Source: Treponema sp. (GTDB lineage: Bacteria > Spirochaetota > Spirochaetia > Treponematales > Breznakiellaceae). From it: a DNA stretch of 64,000 nt. A model generated the notes under the pieces. It was given only the letters and a program-made list of their open reading frames with translations. It was not told the origin of the DNA and searched no databases. The stretch spans positions 52,304 through 116,303 of the forward strand of contig WRLF01000009.1 in assembly GCA_009777735.1 (NCBI GenBank). Reading direction: 5' to 3'. The stretch's first letter is position 1. Each line of letters starts with the position of its first letter. The translations under genes were made by a program, and so were the position numbers. Below, in pieces: positions 43,083 through 51,957 of this stretch.

Positions 43083-43283
43083 GTAAAGATTGTATGCTGT
43101 TAAATGGAATCTGTCAATGGAAGATTGAAACGAAGAACCTTATTGATAATCTTTTTTAAATACTGCCAGGAGCTGTTCTTTCAGGCCGCCTCCGTGCCTT
43201 TCGGCGCGTCCATGCGCCTCAACCCCTCAAAGGCGTTGCCTTTTCGTGGCACGGCATAACGGTCCAATTCCTTTTGTTTTATC

Positions 43284-43357
<74 letters not shown>

Positions 43358-43402
43358 ATGTTTTGCTTCACTGTATGCAAATTTCCTCAAAGTGTCAAGG
43401 AG

Positions 43403-44380
43403 CTATAAATAGCGTTGCCTTAGTTCATCAAAGGAAATAGATGAATTCAACTCACCCACCTGCACAGTGCCGTTTAAAATCTTAAAGAAGAAATCTGAGA
43501 TGTTTTCCATGGTTAAATCGTCGCTCTTGCTGCCGTCTTCCTTGTGTAAAGAATAGGTTTTTAAGATCTGAGAGCCAAGACTTGCGGAAAGAATCAGGAA
43601 ATGGTTCTCAAAATTTTCCATGTTGAGAAGATCACTGACCAGCACCCGCGAGGCTACCGAATAGCTGTGCAGCAGGGTTTTTGTGTCCTGTTCATCAACC
43701 AGTACTGTTCTTTGAGTATCTGCTTCTATGTCAAGGCGGATCTTTCCGGTGTTGGGCTTTTCTGTTTCGTGTTTAAACAAAGAGCCAAGATCGGCTAGAG
43801 TAATATTATAGAATTCCGTTCCGGGCAGGCAGCTCATTGGTTCAACGGAAAAAGCTGTCGGGTATAATAAATAATTTATACCGCCCGCGGATACTTCCGG
43901 GGCGTTAAAAGTGCCGGCAATAACATTCTGCAATTCCAATCTCTTTGCCGCAAAACATCCACCCAGAACAACAGCATTCTCAAGCTTGATATCATTGGCG
44001 AATATACTTCCTGCAACAAAGCAATTTTTCAGATTAACGCCGACGGCGTTAATATCTGCGCCAAACATGCACTTTCCCTTTAGAAGAATTGCGACAATGC
44101 TTCCACTTGAAGCAATGGCCTTTCTGAATGTGACAACATCCAAGGCATCATTTTTAACATGCAGCTCCTGATGCGCGTATACTGCGCTTTGAAATTCCGC
44201 AGGACCGGAATCAATAATCAAATTTTTTGCATATACTGCGCCTTCAATTACTACATTCCCCTGAATGTGCAAGTCGCGATCCAGTTCACCTGTCGATTTG
44301 GGCAAAATGGCTGTTTTTACCAGATTATCTTTTAATCCAACAACCGATTCGCCAATGCGGATTTCTGTCATTTCTTTCAT
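43403..44380 (-). CDS. Bactofilin-like beta-helix protein (SPFH operon, gene 6)
   Basis: A 325-residue protein. Residues about 30-185 are a string of short beta-strand repeats: LHIQGNVVIEGAVYAKNLII, then GSIVAILLKGKCMFGADINA, NCFVAGSIFANDIKLENAVV and LGGCFAAKRLELQN. These resemble the right-handed beta-helix of bactofilins (polymer-forming cytoskeletal proteins), but the order is irregular and the match is by pattern only. The C-terminal 130 residues are alpha/beta and unknown. It overlaps the preceding gene by one base, so it is the last gene of the operon. It may provide a scaffold at the membrane. Confidence 0.6.
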   Translation of the reverse strand: MKEMTEIRIGESVVGLKDNLVKTAILPKSTGELDRDLHIQGNVVIEGAVYAKNLIIDSGPAEFQSAVYAHQELHVKNDALDVVTFRKAIASSGSIVAILLKGKCMFGADINAVGVNLKNCFVAGSIFANDIKLENAVVLGGCFAAKRLELQNVIAGTFNAPEVSAGGINYLLYPTAFSVEPMSCLPGTEFYNITLADLGSLFKHETEKPNTGKIRLDIEADTQRTVLVDEQDTKTLLHSYSVASRVLVSDLLNMENFENHFLILSASLGSQILKTYSLHKEDGSKSDDLTMENISDFFFKILNGTVQVGELNSSISFDELRQRYL

Positions 44381-45465
44381 TATACACTCCTATCCAGTGT
44401 TAACAAATGTGCACTTTGCCATAGCGACAGCATGGTTCTATATACACGCTGTTCCATTTCATCATCCGATTCGGTAAAACATGATTCCGCCAGTGCATTA
44501 AATTCACTGTTTAACGCTTCTTTCCCGGTTTCAGTGATTTCTTTCCATTCCGAATGCAATGCTCCGGAACAGAAACCATCGACTGTTTCAGCTATTATCT
44601 GATTTTTTTCCCGACTGACACAGTCAGGGATAAAGCTTTCACGGTTGATATTATTATCCTCAAGCATATCGCTTTCTGTCCAGATAACAGGAAGATAAAA
44701 CGGAATTTTATTTTCAATTTCATCATTGATCAAAAAAGAATTTACCAGTAAATTTATTCTCGATTCCTGGGTAATGTAGTCATGCATGGTCTTCAGCACA
44801 TCATGAGCCTTTCTGTTCAGTGATGAAATAAACAACAATGTTTTTGATGATGATATTTCTTCAATACCAAGCAAATTTAATGCTGCGGTGTTGCTTGATG
44901 ATTCGCTTAATAATTCTTTTTGAACTTTTTCCGAGAGGTTGAATGACGGCTTATCAAGTGTAAATATTCGTTTGTAACATTCATTATCAAGATCATCAAA
45001 CAGTTTTATGTACCGGGAGCTGATTCGATGATAGTCGCCTTCCATGACGTTTTGCTTGTTTGCTACCGCTTTGCCCTGTTGTATTAATAAACCCAAGCCC
45101 GCCTGCATCGCACTGTCCAATGCCTGAATCTGCTGGGATAATTCTGTTTTTATAGTTCCAAAGAATCCGTTAATAATCGCCGCAGAAACTTCTTCTCCCG
45201 TTTGTTGAATTGCCAGGCATTGTGCTGTCTTCATCCCAGCTACGGTGCCCGTAAGTACGCCAATCGACTGATTAAAACGATCGACACTCCCGTCAAAAGG
45301 CCGGGTGTTAACATTTATGGTGACATAAACAGGCACGCTGCCGGAATAATATGCTGTTCCGCTGCCGCCGCTTTGACTTGCAGGGTAGCTGTATGAAACA
45401 GAACCCGAAAAAGGAACGCTTGCGGAATAACTTTCGCTATAACTCATTTTTGCAAAGCCTCCCAT
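44380..45465 (-). CDS. Helical protein of the SPFH operon, paralogue B (gene 5)
   Basis: A 361-residue protein. The first 50 residues are Ser/Tyr/Gly-rich and probably disordered. A long helical middle follows, with INGFFGTIKTELSQQIQALD and then MEGDYHRISSRYIKLFDDLD (about residues 145-165). The ME-GDY-x-x-I-x-x-RY-x-KLF motif and the following LDKP are shared with the neighbour at 45444, so the two are diverged paralogues. The rest (SSKTLLFISSLNRKAHDVLK and after) is also helical. There is no membrane segment or enzyme motif. It overlaps the gene before it by 22 bases. Confidence 0.7.
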   Translation of the reverse strand: MGGFAKMSYSESYSASVPFSGSVSYSYPASQSGGSGTAYYSGSVPVYVTINVNTRPFDGSVDRFNQSIGVLTGTVAGMKTAQCLAIQQTGEEVSAAIINGFFGTIKTELSQQIQALDSAMQAGLGLLIQQGKAVANKQNVMEGDYHRISSRYIKLFDDLDNECYKRIFTLDKPSFNLSEKVQKELLSESSSNTAALNLLGIEEISSSKTLLFISSLNRKAHDVLKTMHDYITQESRINLLVNSFLINDEIENKIPFYLPVIWTESDMLEDNNINRESFIPDCVSREKNQIIAETVDGFCSGALHSEWKEITETGKEALNSEFNALAESCFTESDDEMEQRVYRTMLSLWQSAHLLTLDRSV

Positions 45466-46367
45466 ACCGATTCATCAAAGAGCCGGAGCATTTCTCCGGT
45501 TATCCGTTCTTCGCTGTCACTTTCACATAACGCAACGAATTCCCGCCTGATGGTTTCTTTTTCTTCGGTGTGTACCGGTATCCACGGCAGATTACCCTGC
45601 ATCTGGCTGACCTGATACACAACCGGAGCGGTATTTTGCCAGGAATCTGCGGTGTAAACATTATCAATATGTCCGCCGGAATCAAGAAGGCTGTCTATAG
45701 AAGAAAATATTACCGGTAGAAAACGAAAATCAGAATTGGCTGGTGTTATTCCGTCAGATGAAGGAACAAGTATACTGTCAACTATTTTACTGAATGAATT
45801 GTTTTCATCTATGGAATCACCCAGTGTCAGCATGGCTTCACGTGTTTTTTGCTTCAGCTTGCCGGAAAGGGCTGTTTGGGCTACCGGCAGGGATTCGGTC
45901 GAAATACTGAACAGCATGGAACTATCATCCTTAAGTTTGTCAAAAACGATGCTTTTTTTTATATCGGCAAGATGCATAGCGGGACGATCCAGTTCCCTGA
46001 CCCTTGTTTCCAGAGCTTTATTCAATGATTGAAACAGTTTCGCATAACGTCTGGTTATCATGCCATAGTCACCCTCCATCTGCCGCTTGATGCCTTCCAA
46101 TGCTTTAGCCATCTGCATCAGTGTCATTTGTTTACTGGTCATTTCCGAATATGCCGCAACGGCCTTTTGGCTAATTTGAGATTTTACAAGCATGTAAAAA
46201 CCATTATCAACATTTTCGCAAATGGTTTTCGAGCTGGTGCGTTCTGCGGAAATAACCGCCGCTTCCATGGCTGTTACCGCAACAGTAACACCATTAATAT
46301 GACCTCTCGCCGTGTCGACCGAGGCAGCCATCGGCGATGTATCGACATTAAATTGCAAATCCGCCAT
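45444..46367 (-). CDS. Helical protein of the SPFH operon, paralogue A (gene 4)
   Basis: A 307-residue protein. It begins LQFNVDTSPMAASVDTARGH, with a helical, alanine-rich stretch (VTAMEAAVISAERTSSKTIC) and VDNGFYMLVKSQISQKAVAA. MEGDYGMITRRYAKLFQSLN and RELDRPAMHL follow, the signature shared with paralogue B. The pattern of long amphipathic helices suits a protein that lies along a membrane or polymer, but no function is known to me. It starts two bases after gene 3 ends. No signal peptide. Confidence 0.7.
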   Translation of the reverse strand: MADLQFNVDTSPMAASVDTARGHINGVTVAVTAMEAAVISAERTSSKTICENVDNGFYMLVKSQISQKAVAAYSEMTSKQMTLMQMAKALEGIKRQMEGDYGMITRRYAKLFQSLNKALETRVRELDRPAMHLADIKKSIVFDKLKDDSSMLFSISTESLPVAQTALSGKLKQKTREAMLTLGDSIDENNSFSKIVDSILVPSSDGITPANSDFRFLPVIFSSIDSLLDSGGHIDNVYTADSWQNTAPVVYQVSQMQGNLPWIPVHTEEKETIRREFVALCESDSEERITGEMLRLFDESVWEALQK

Positions 46368-46369
46368 AG

Positions 46370-48280
46370 CTATTCATCTCCTTCAGCCATTTCTATATCT
46401 TCGGGAACCGTTTCTACCCGTGCCGCTTCCTGCAGTAAGTCGATGGCAAAGTCATCGTACATCCTTTGTTCGATGTTTGGCACCGGAGGCAGTTTTGCAT
46501 GTGCCGCGACATACGGACTTACGGCAATCAGTTTTTTCCGGCGCGGGTCAAGATATTGCAGTTTATCGGCTGCTTGCGCTATATCGCGGTATTCCTTATC
46601 GCTTAGTGTTGCCTCATAATACGGTATATAGCCGAATTGGGATGCTTTTTCGTCAATGTTATCCTTAAGCCGGTCCATGTAATCGGAAAACGCTTCCTGC
46701 TGCTGCTGAAACTGGCTTGCCTGAAGTTCGAATGCGGCAATTACTTCGGCTTCCTTGTTCTGCTGTAAGACTTCCGCCGAATCAAGAGAACGTGTTTTTT
46801 GCATTGCAATTTGCGTTTCCTGCAGAGCTTTGTATGTATTTCCGCTGCGCAGATAATCAGCATGGGATTCCCGCATCCGATTTATGAGATCAGAGGCTTC
46901 GGCACGGTTTCTTCCGTAGAAATCCTCGGTGTCACGATGCCATTGGTTCAGATAATCTATTTTCTGATCTTTTATACCGTTGTAAATTTTAAGCCGTTCA
47001 ATTCTGTTTTCGTTCATTAAATTCCGGATGACCGGTGCCAGCACTTCTTCCTGTACTTGATGCATGCCAAACGGCATTGATGTCCGGGATTGGTCCTCGG
47101 CAATCCATGCCGTTGAAAACAGATCGTATTTTACCCGCGAGCTTGACTTGAGGGAGAATGGTGTATAATCATCGACTGAATCCTGATAATCAAAACTGGC
47201 CGTTCGTATTCTTTCGATTTCTTCCGCTTCAAGCGCCGGAGAATAATGATTAAACGATGATTTTAATACCGAACTGAGAATTGAGTTAGCATAGTCAACG
47301 ATTTTATTTGAACTGCTCATCTTTGTTTTGCTTAGAATCTGCACCGACTCCGCCAGCCGGCCGATCAGTTTTTTGAAATAGATTACCTGGTTTTCGCTGG
47401 TGCTTTTTTCAAATGACTTTCTCATATCGTTAAGAGAATAAAATGATTCAAGTTTTTCCTTAAAACTATCAACATTAAAAACAGAAACAATCGGTTTATT
47501 GCCGGTATCGTCGGTGGCGTATTCTTTGATAAAACCGGCAGTGCTGCTTTCCGGCAGAACAACCGGCAGTGAAAGGGATACTGTTTCGTTGTCATTGAGC
47601 AGATAGCGGATATTACGGACCTGCCGGTCAATATTTCCCATATAATCATACATCTTAACCCGTTGAATCGAAGTTGAATAATCGGATGTATCGATCTCTT
47701 CCGTTGATGATGTTTGTTCAACAAGCGGGATATCCTGTATGGCATCTTCCAGACTCGTAAGGCTTTCCAGCAGTTCTTCCGGTTTATGAACAACCGACAT
47801 CTTAAAGCTGCTATCTCCAACCTGGCCTGTATGATCAACAATAAAACTTTTTTCTTCAAACGGCACTTTCGTAGCCACAGGTACATACATAACACCCATT
47901 TTTTTCACGCTGAAATCCCGGCGAATATCCCGGTGGGCTTCTTCAAATCCGGTTATTTTAGTTTCGTTTTCTTCTTTTGTCTTTTTCGCTTTTACTATGG
48001 TCATGATACCCCAGATTGCGCCTAACGCAATTACTGCGCCGATGCCAAAGGTAAAAAACGCAAAGATAATACCGGCAACAGGAAAAGCAGCGGTAATAAT
48101 AATCCCTTTGGTTTTTTCTTTTCCGGCAATCTCAATTTCCAACCTTGCATCAGCAATTGATTTTTCCAAATCAGTTTCTTCTTTTACAATTTTTTCCGCA
48201 GCTTTCCGGTAATAATTGAAAAGAATGCGGGCCTGATCCTGGTATAAATTCATTGACTCCTTAAAAATCTTTCCACCCAC
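46370..48280 (-). CDS. Large coiled-coil protein with a central TM hairpin (SPFH operon, gene 3)
   Basis: A 636-residue protein. Residues 1-55 are helical (MNLYQDQARILFNYYRKAAE, then IVKEETDLEKSIADARLEIE). Residues 57-98 are two membrane segments (IIITAAFPVAGIIFAFFTFG, then VIALGAIWGIMTIV) followed by KAKKTKEENETK. The cytoplasmic part has an alpha/beta section (MGVMYVPVATKVPFEEKSFI), and residues about 440-600 form a coiled coil (YLRSGNTYKALQETQIAMQK, QQQQEAFSDYMDRL). Closely packed between genes 2 and 4 (12 and 2 bases). I know no family for it. It may hold the other helical proteins at the membrane. Confidence 0.7.
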   Translation of the reverse strand: MGGKIFKESMNLYQDQARILFNYYRKAAEKIVKEETDLEKSIADARLEIEIAGKEKTKGIIITAAFPVAGIIFAFFTFGIGAVIALGAIWGIMTIVKAKKTKEENETKITGFEEAHRDIRRDFSVKKMGVMYVPVATKVPFEEKSFIVDHTGQVGDSSFKMSVVHKPEELLESLTSLEDAIQDIPLVEQTSSTEEIDTSDYSTSIQRVKMYDYMGNIDRQVRNIRYLLNDNETVSLSLPVVLPESSTAGFIKEYATDDTGNKPIVSVFNVDSFKEKLESFYSLNDMRKSFEKSTSENQVIYFKKLIGRLAESVQILSKTKMSSSNKIVDYANSILSSVLKSSFNHYSPALEAEEIERIRTASFDYQDSVDDYTPFSLKSSSRVKYDLFSTAWIAEDQSRTSMPFGMHQVQEEVLAPVIRNLMNENRIERLKIYNGIKDQKIDYLNQWHRDTEDFYGRNRAEASDLINRMRESHADYLRSGNTYKALQETQIAMQKTRSLDSAEVLQQNKEAEVIAAFELQASQFQQQQEAFSDYMDRLKDNIDEKASQFGYIPYYEATLSDKEYRDIAQAADKLQYLDPRRKKLIAVSPYVAAHAKLPPVPNIEQRMYDDFAIDLLQEAARVETVPEDIEMAEGDE

Positions 48281-48293
48281 TGTTTGCTCCTTG

Positions 48294-49019
48294 TTAGTTT
48301 CTTAGTAATTTACGTTCTTTTACCAACATACGAAGGTTATCTGCCTCGTTTTCCAGCGCGGAAGTGTGCGCCCCTCCCTGAATGCCGCCGCAATACTCCG
48401 AGAGGATGTTCAGTGATTTAATTATTTTCAATTCCAGATCATTGCCTGCACCGCCGTCAACAGGATAAATGTACCTAATCTCTTCTATTGCTTGCTTTAA
48501 TATTTGCTGGGTTTTTTCATACTCTGCAGGAAGCTTATTAACCGAAAGCAGTAAACTTTGTGCCTTTGGTTTAAGCTGGCTGATGTACTGCTGTTTACCG
48601 GCCTCCTCTGTTGCCACACGGCGAACATGAGAAGATGCAAAAAATGAAAGGTAAATACTCAATGCGAATAAAAACAACAAAATCGATTGAATGATTATTG
48701 CAGTGTTTATGATAATAACGGGCGGATTCCATGAAAGTAAAATAATGATAATTATTGAAGCTACGATATAAAGCGGTATGCTGCGCCACCAAATAATCAC
48801 CAAAGAAGGGATTTTCTCGGAAAAATTGCCAACGCTGATGGCGGAAAAGAAAAAAGGCAGTGCAAGAACCAGGTACATCACCCCAATTGATGTCCAGATA
48901 AAAGCATCAACTCCGGTGAGCTCTCTGTCTCCTTTCGTTAAAAAGAATGCAAGGATAATTATTCCCACCCCTGCAAAAAAGAGGAGAGATCTGAATAACA
49001 GCGATTTGTTTCTTGTCAT
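48294..49019 (-). CDS. Four-helix membrane protein (SPFH operon, gene 2)
   Basis: A 241-residue protein. Four membrane segments at about residues 9-27, 37-62, 71-95 and 99-124: LLFFAGVGIIILAFFL, AFIWTSIGVMYLVLALPFFF, SIPLYIVASIIIIILLSW and IIINTAIIIQSILLFLFALS. The C-terminal 110 residues are soluble and helical with YISQLKPKAQSLLLSVNKLP. No transporter signature is visible. It lies 14 bases after the SPFH gene. A membrane base for the SPFH protein is a reasonable guess, no more. Confidence 0.7.
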   Translation of the reverse strand: MTRNKSLLFRSLLFFAGVGIIILAFFLTKGDRELTGVDAFIWTSIGVMYLVLALPFFFSAISVGNFSEKIPSLVIIWWRSIPLYIVASIIIIILLSWNPPVIIINTAIIIQSILLFLFALSIYLSFFASSHVRRVATEEAGKQQYISQLKPKAQSLLLSVNKLPAEYEKTQQILKQAIEEIRYIYPVDGGAGNDLELKIIKSLNILSEYCGGIQGGAHTSALENEADNLRMLVKERKLLRN

Positions 49020-49033
49020 GTTATGCTCCTTTA

Positions 49034-50227
49034 TTATTCGAGTTTATTTCCGCAGCCCGGGCAGAATTTAACGCCGGGTGACACTTGCTGACCGCAGCGC
49101 GGACAGGCATTGCCAAAGCCTGCACCTGCCGCTTGCATTGACGCGAGTTCGGTTCCGCAGGAAACACATCGCTTGCTTCCTTCCTGATTATCACTGCCGC
49201 AGCGGGGGCAGGGATTGTACTTGTTGCCGCAGAAGGGGCAGAAGCTTGCTGTTGTCGCATACTTCTTGGCGCATTTTGAGCAGAACACTTCTTTACGTCC
49301 TGCCATGGGAGCTGCGCCGCCGGGGAATCCGCCCGGCTGCTGGGACATTCCCTGCATTTGGGGCGGCTGCATAAGCGCCTGGCCCATGCCGCCCCCGCCG
49401 CCGAGCATTCCGGTCATGGCAACGGCGCCCAGCATTCCCAAATCGCTGCCACCGGACAGTGCGTTATTTGCAACACCAAAACCCTGCTTTTGCTGCCAGG
49501 TATACCCGGCGATATTCTGCGCCGAGCGGTCGGACAGAGCTGCAGCGATTTTTTTACCGTCTTCGCCCGATGTATCAAGATCAACCGATGTTATATAAAA
49601 CCCTGTGAGCAGCATCCCGTATTTTTCCCAGAATTCCGTTAATGGTTCTTTGATAAAACCGGAAAGATCGTCAAGACGCGCCGAGATGGTGGTAATTCCC
49701 ACCTGGTTTGCCTGCATAAATGCAATGACGCTGCTTTTTGTTTTTGCAATGAGCGGCCCCATAAAGTGGTTCGTTAAATCATGTGCGGTGAATTGATTTA
49801 AAGTCCCCACAAGCTGCACCAAAAAGCGTTCGGCATCTTCGACTTTCAGACCATATCTTCCGGCGGCCATGAGCGGTACCATTTCTCCGTATTCGGGGTC
49901 GCGGAAACGCATGGTGTCGGTCTGCCAGTTAATGGTCAACGGTACAGTTTTATTAACAAACCAGATTTCCGCCATAAAAGGGTTTTTCCCGCCAAAGGGT
50001 ATGCCAAACAGGTTCCTCAACAGGGGAAGATTTTCCGTGTTAAGGGTATGTTTGCCGGGCCCGAATTTGCCGAGAATTTGCCCCTTCGAAAACAGTACCG
50101 CTTCCTGGGATTCCCTGACAATTAACTGGGTAAAAGTACTAAGATTGTTGTTTTTGTTTTGGGCGTATTTCCACGCGAAAATATCGTTTGTTGCATCATT
50201 CCATTCAACAAGATCAATAAAAGCCAT
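49034..50227 (-). CDS. SPFH-domain protein with C-terminal zinc ribbons (YdjI/virion-core-protein-like; operon gene 1)
   Basis: A 397-residue protein. The SPFH (stomatin/flotillin-like) domain covers about residues 20-230: TQLIVRESQEAVLFSKGQIL, GKFGPGKHTLNTENLPLLRN, FVQ-like FLVQLVGTLNQFTAHDLTNH and SVDLDTSGEDGKKIAAALSD. Gly/Met-rich residues 260-305 follow. The last 90 residues have four CxxC zinc-ribbon pairs: CSKCAKKYATTASFCPFCGN, CPRCGSDNQEGSKRCVSCG and CPRCGQQVSPGVKFCPGCG. This is the architecture of the YdjI family (COG4260). Its Bacillus member helps place PspA at the membrane under stress. An AGGAGG site precedes the ATG. It heads the six-gene operon. Confidence 0.88.
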   Translation of the reverse strand: MAFIDLVEWNDATNDIFAWKYAQNKNNNLSTFTQLIVRESQEAVLFSKGQILGKFGPGKHTLNTENLPLLRNLFGIPFGGKNPFMAEIWFVNKTVPLTINWQTDTMRFRDPEYGEMVPLMAAGRYGLKVEDAERFLVQLVGTLNQFTAHDLTNHFMGPLIAKTKSSVIAFMQANQVGITTISARLDDLSGFIKEPLTEFWEKYGMLLTGFYITSVDLDTSGEDGKKIAAALSDRSAQNIAGYTWQQKQGFGVANNALSGGSDLGMLGAVAMTGMLGGGGGMGQALMQPPQMQGMSQQPGGFPGGAAPMAGRKEVFCSKCAKKYATTASFCPFCGNKYNPCPRCGSDNQEGSKRCVSCGTELASMQAAGAGFGNACPRCGQQVSPGVKFCPGCGNKLE

Positions 50228-50284
50228 TGATAGCCTCCTGAGAACAGGATACCATCACCCCTGTGATCATGCAATAAGATGTAA

Positions 50285-50314
50285 TTGACAAACGAAACTT
50301 CCGCAAGATAGAAT
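50285..50314 (+). promoter_or_regulatory. Promoter for uxuB
   Basis: TTGACA (50285-50290), 18-base spacer and TAGAAT (50309-50314), 25 bases ahead of the uxuB ATG, with AAGGAG (50325-50330) as ribosome-binding site. It lies close to the divergent SPFH operon start. Confidence 0.65.
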
Positions 50315-50338
50315 AAAGTTATTCAAGGAGAGTAGATA

Positions 50339-51955
50339 ATGCGTCTTAATAATCATGAATTGGTCAACAAGACTCAATGGGAAAAAGCGGGGATAAAACT
50401 GCCGGAATTTAACCGGGAATCGATGATATCCGCAACAGAAAAAACGCCGCAATGGGTACATTTTGGCGCAGGGAATATTTTCCGTGCGTTCCCGGCGGCG
50501 CTTGCACAAACACTGCTGGAGCAAGGGCTTATGCAGACGGGTATCGTTGTCGCGGAGGGCTATGACGGTGAAATTATTGACAAATGCTTTACTCCTTTTG
50601 ATAATCTGACTATCCTTGTAACGCTTAAATCCGATGGAACCACGGAAAAGCAGGTAATCGCATCTGTCGCCTCATCATACAGAATGGACAGGGAGATGGA
50701 TAACCTTAGGGAAATTTTTTCTTGTCCTTCTTTGCAAATGGCAAGCTTTACCATTACAGAAAAGGGCTACAGCACTACCGGCCGTGACGGAGCGTATTAT
50801 CCCGACATTGCGGAAGATATGAAAACAGGTCCTCGTGCGCCAAAAAGCTATCTTGGCAGGGTAGCGGCGCTGTGCCATGAACGTTATGCAAAAGGTGCGT
50901 TGCCTCTGGCTTTCGTCAGCATGGACAACTGTTCGCATAACGGAGATATACTCTTTGCCGCAATAGAATCCTTCGCAAAAGGCTGGACGGAAAACGGTGT
51001 TGCCGTTCCCGGATTTTTGGACTATGTGAGGAATAAAGAAAAGCTGTCTTTCCCCTGGACAATGATCGATAAAATTACCCCAAGACCGGATGACAGCGTA
51101 AGAGATATGCTTGCTGCCGCCGGTGTGGAGGATGTAGCAGGAACGGTAACGGAAAAAAACACATATGTGGCGCCGTTTGTGAATGCCGAAGAAACCCAAT
51201 ATCTGGTGGCAGAGGATGTTTTCCCCAACGGCAGGCCGCCGCTGGAAAAAACCGGGGTTCTATTTACCGGTAAAGAAACCGTAGACAAAGTTGAAAAAAT
51301 GAAAGTTTGCACCTGTCTTAACCCCCTGCATACCGCCCTTGCGGTTTTTGGATGCCTGCTTGGTTATACCAGAATCAGCGAAGAAATGAAAAACCCCGAT
51401 CTGGTAAAACTTATTGAAGGCATTGGTTACCGGGAAGGACTGCCGGTTGTAACCGATCCGGAGATCATCAAACCAAAGGATTTTATCGATCAGGTAATCA
51501 ATGTACGTCTTCCCAACCCTTTTATGCCCGATGCTCCTCAAAGAATCGCAACCGACTCATCCATAAAAATCCCTATTCGATTTGGCGAAACAATTAAAGC
51601 CTATCAGGAAAGAGGCAAAAACCTTGAGGAACTCAAACTAATTCCTCTGGTCTTTGCCGGCTGGATCCGTTACCTTCTGGGCATTGATGATCAAGGTAAA
51701 ACATTTGAAGTCAACCCCGACCCGCAGTATGCAAATCTTGCAGCTCAGCTTTCCGGCATCAGCCTTGGGCAGCAAGGGCCCTTCAGTGATAAGCTGAAAC
51801 CGATACTTTCCAATCCGGTCCTGTTTGGCGTAAACCTCTACGAAGCCGGTACCGGTCCGGAAAAAAGCCTGGGCAAAAAGGCTGAATTGTATTTTGAAGA
51901 ATTACTGACCGGCCCCGGGGCAGTGGCGGCAACTCTGAAAAAATATGTGCACTAA
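50339..51955 (+). CDS. uxuB: Fructuronate reductase / mannitol dehydrogenase-family protein
   Basis: A 538-residue enzyme of the long-chain mannitol dehydrogenase family. The N-terminal nucleotide fold has QWVHFGAGNIFRAFPAALAQ, and the catalytic region has FVSMDNCSHNGDILFAAIES and TMIDKITPRPDD. NPLHTALAVFGCLLGY and a late PNPFMPDAPQRIATDSSIKI complete it. In uronate metabolism it reduces D-fructuronate to D-mannonate with NADH. With uxaC (25369) two steps are present, but dehydratase UxuA is not in the window. Its product could also be another sugar alcohol. It is followed by rdgB after two bases, likely an operon. Confidence 0.85.
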   Translation: MRLNNHELVNKTQWEKAGIKLPEFNRESMISATEKTPQWVHFGAGNIFRAFPAALAQTLLEQGLMQTGIVVAEGYDGEIIDKCFTPFDNLTILVTLKSDGTTEKQVIASVASSYRMDREMDNLREIFSCPSLQMASFTITEKGYSTTGRDGAYYPDIAEDMKTGPRAPKSYLGRVAALCHERYAKGALPLAFVSMDNCSHNGDILFAAIESFAKGWTENGVAVPGFLDYVRNKEKLSFPWTMIDKITPRPDDSVRDMLAAAGVEDVAGTVTEKNTYVAPFVNAEETQYLVAEDVFPNGRPPLEKTGVLFTGKETVDKVEKMKVCTCLNPLHTALAVFGCLLGYTRISEEMKNPDLVKLIEGIGYREGLPVVTDPEIIKPKDFIDQVINVRLPNPFMPDAPQRIATDSSIKIPIRFGETIKAYQERGKNLEELKLIPLVFAGWIRYLLGIDDQGKTFEVNPDPQYANLAAQLSGISLGQQGPFSDKLKPILSNPVLFGVNLYEAGTGPEKSLGKKAELYFEELLTGPGAVAATLKKYVH

Positions 51956-51957
51956 CC

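Noticed and set aside
43192..43250. RNA gene beside tRNA-Ala
   Set aside because: GC-rich, but no cloverleaf or other fold could be drawn by eye.
46029..46619. 196-codon plus-strand ORF inside the SPFH operon
   Set aside because: It is the antisense of two well-supported minus-strand genes and is rich in His, Cys and Arg without a domain.
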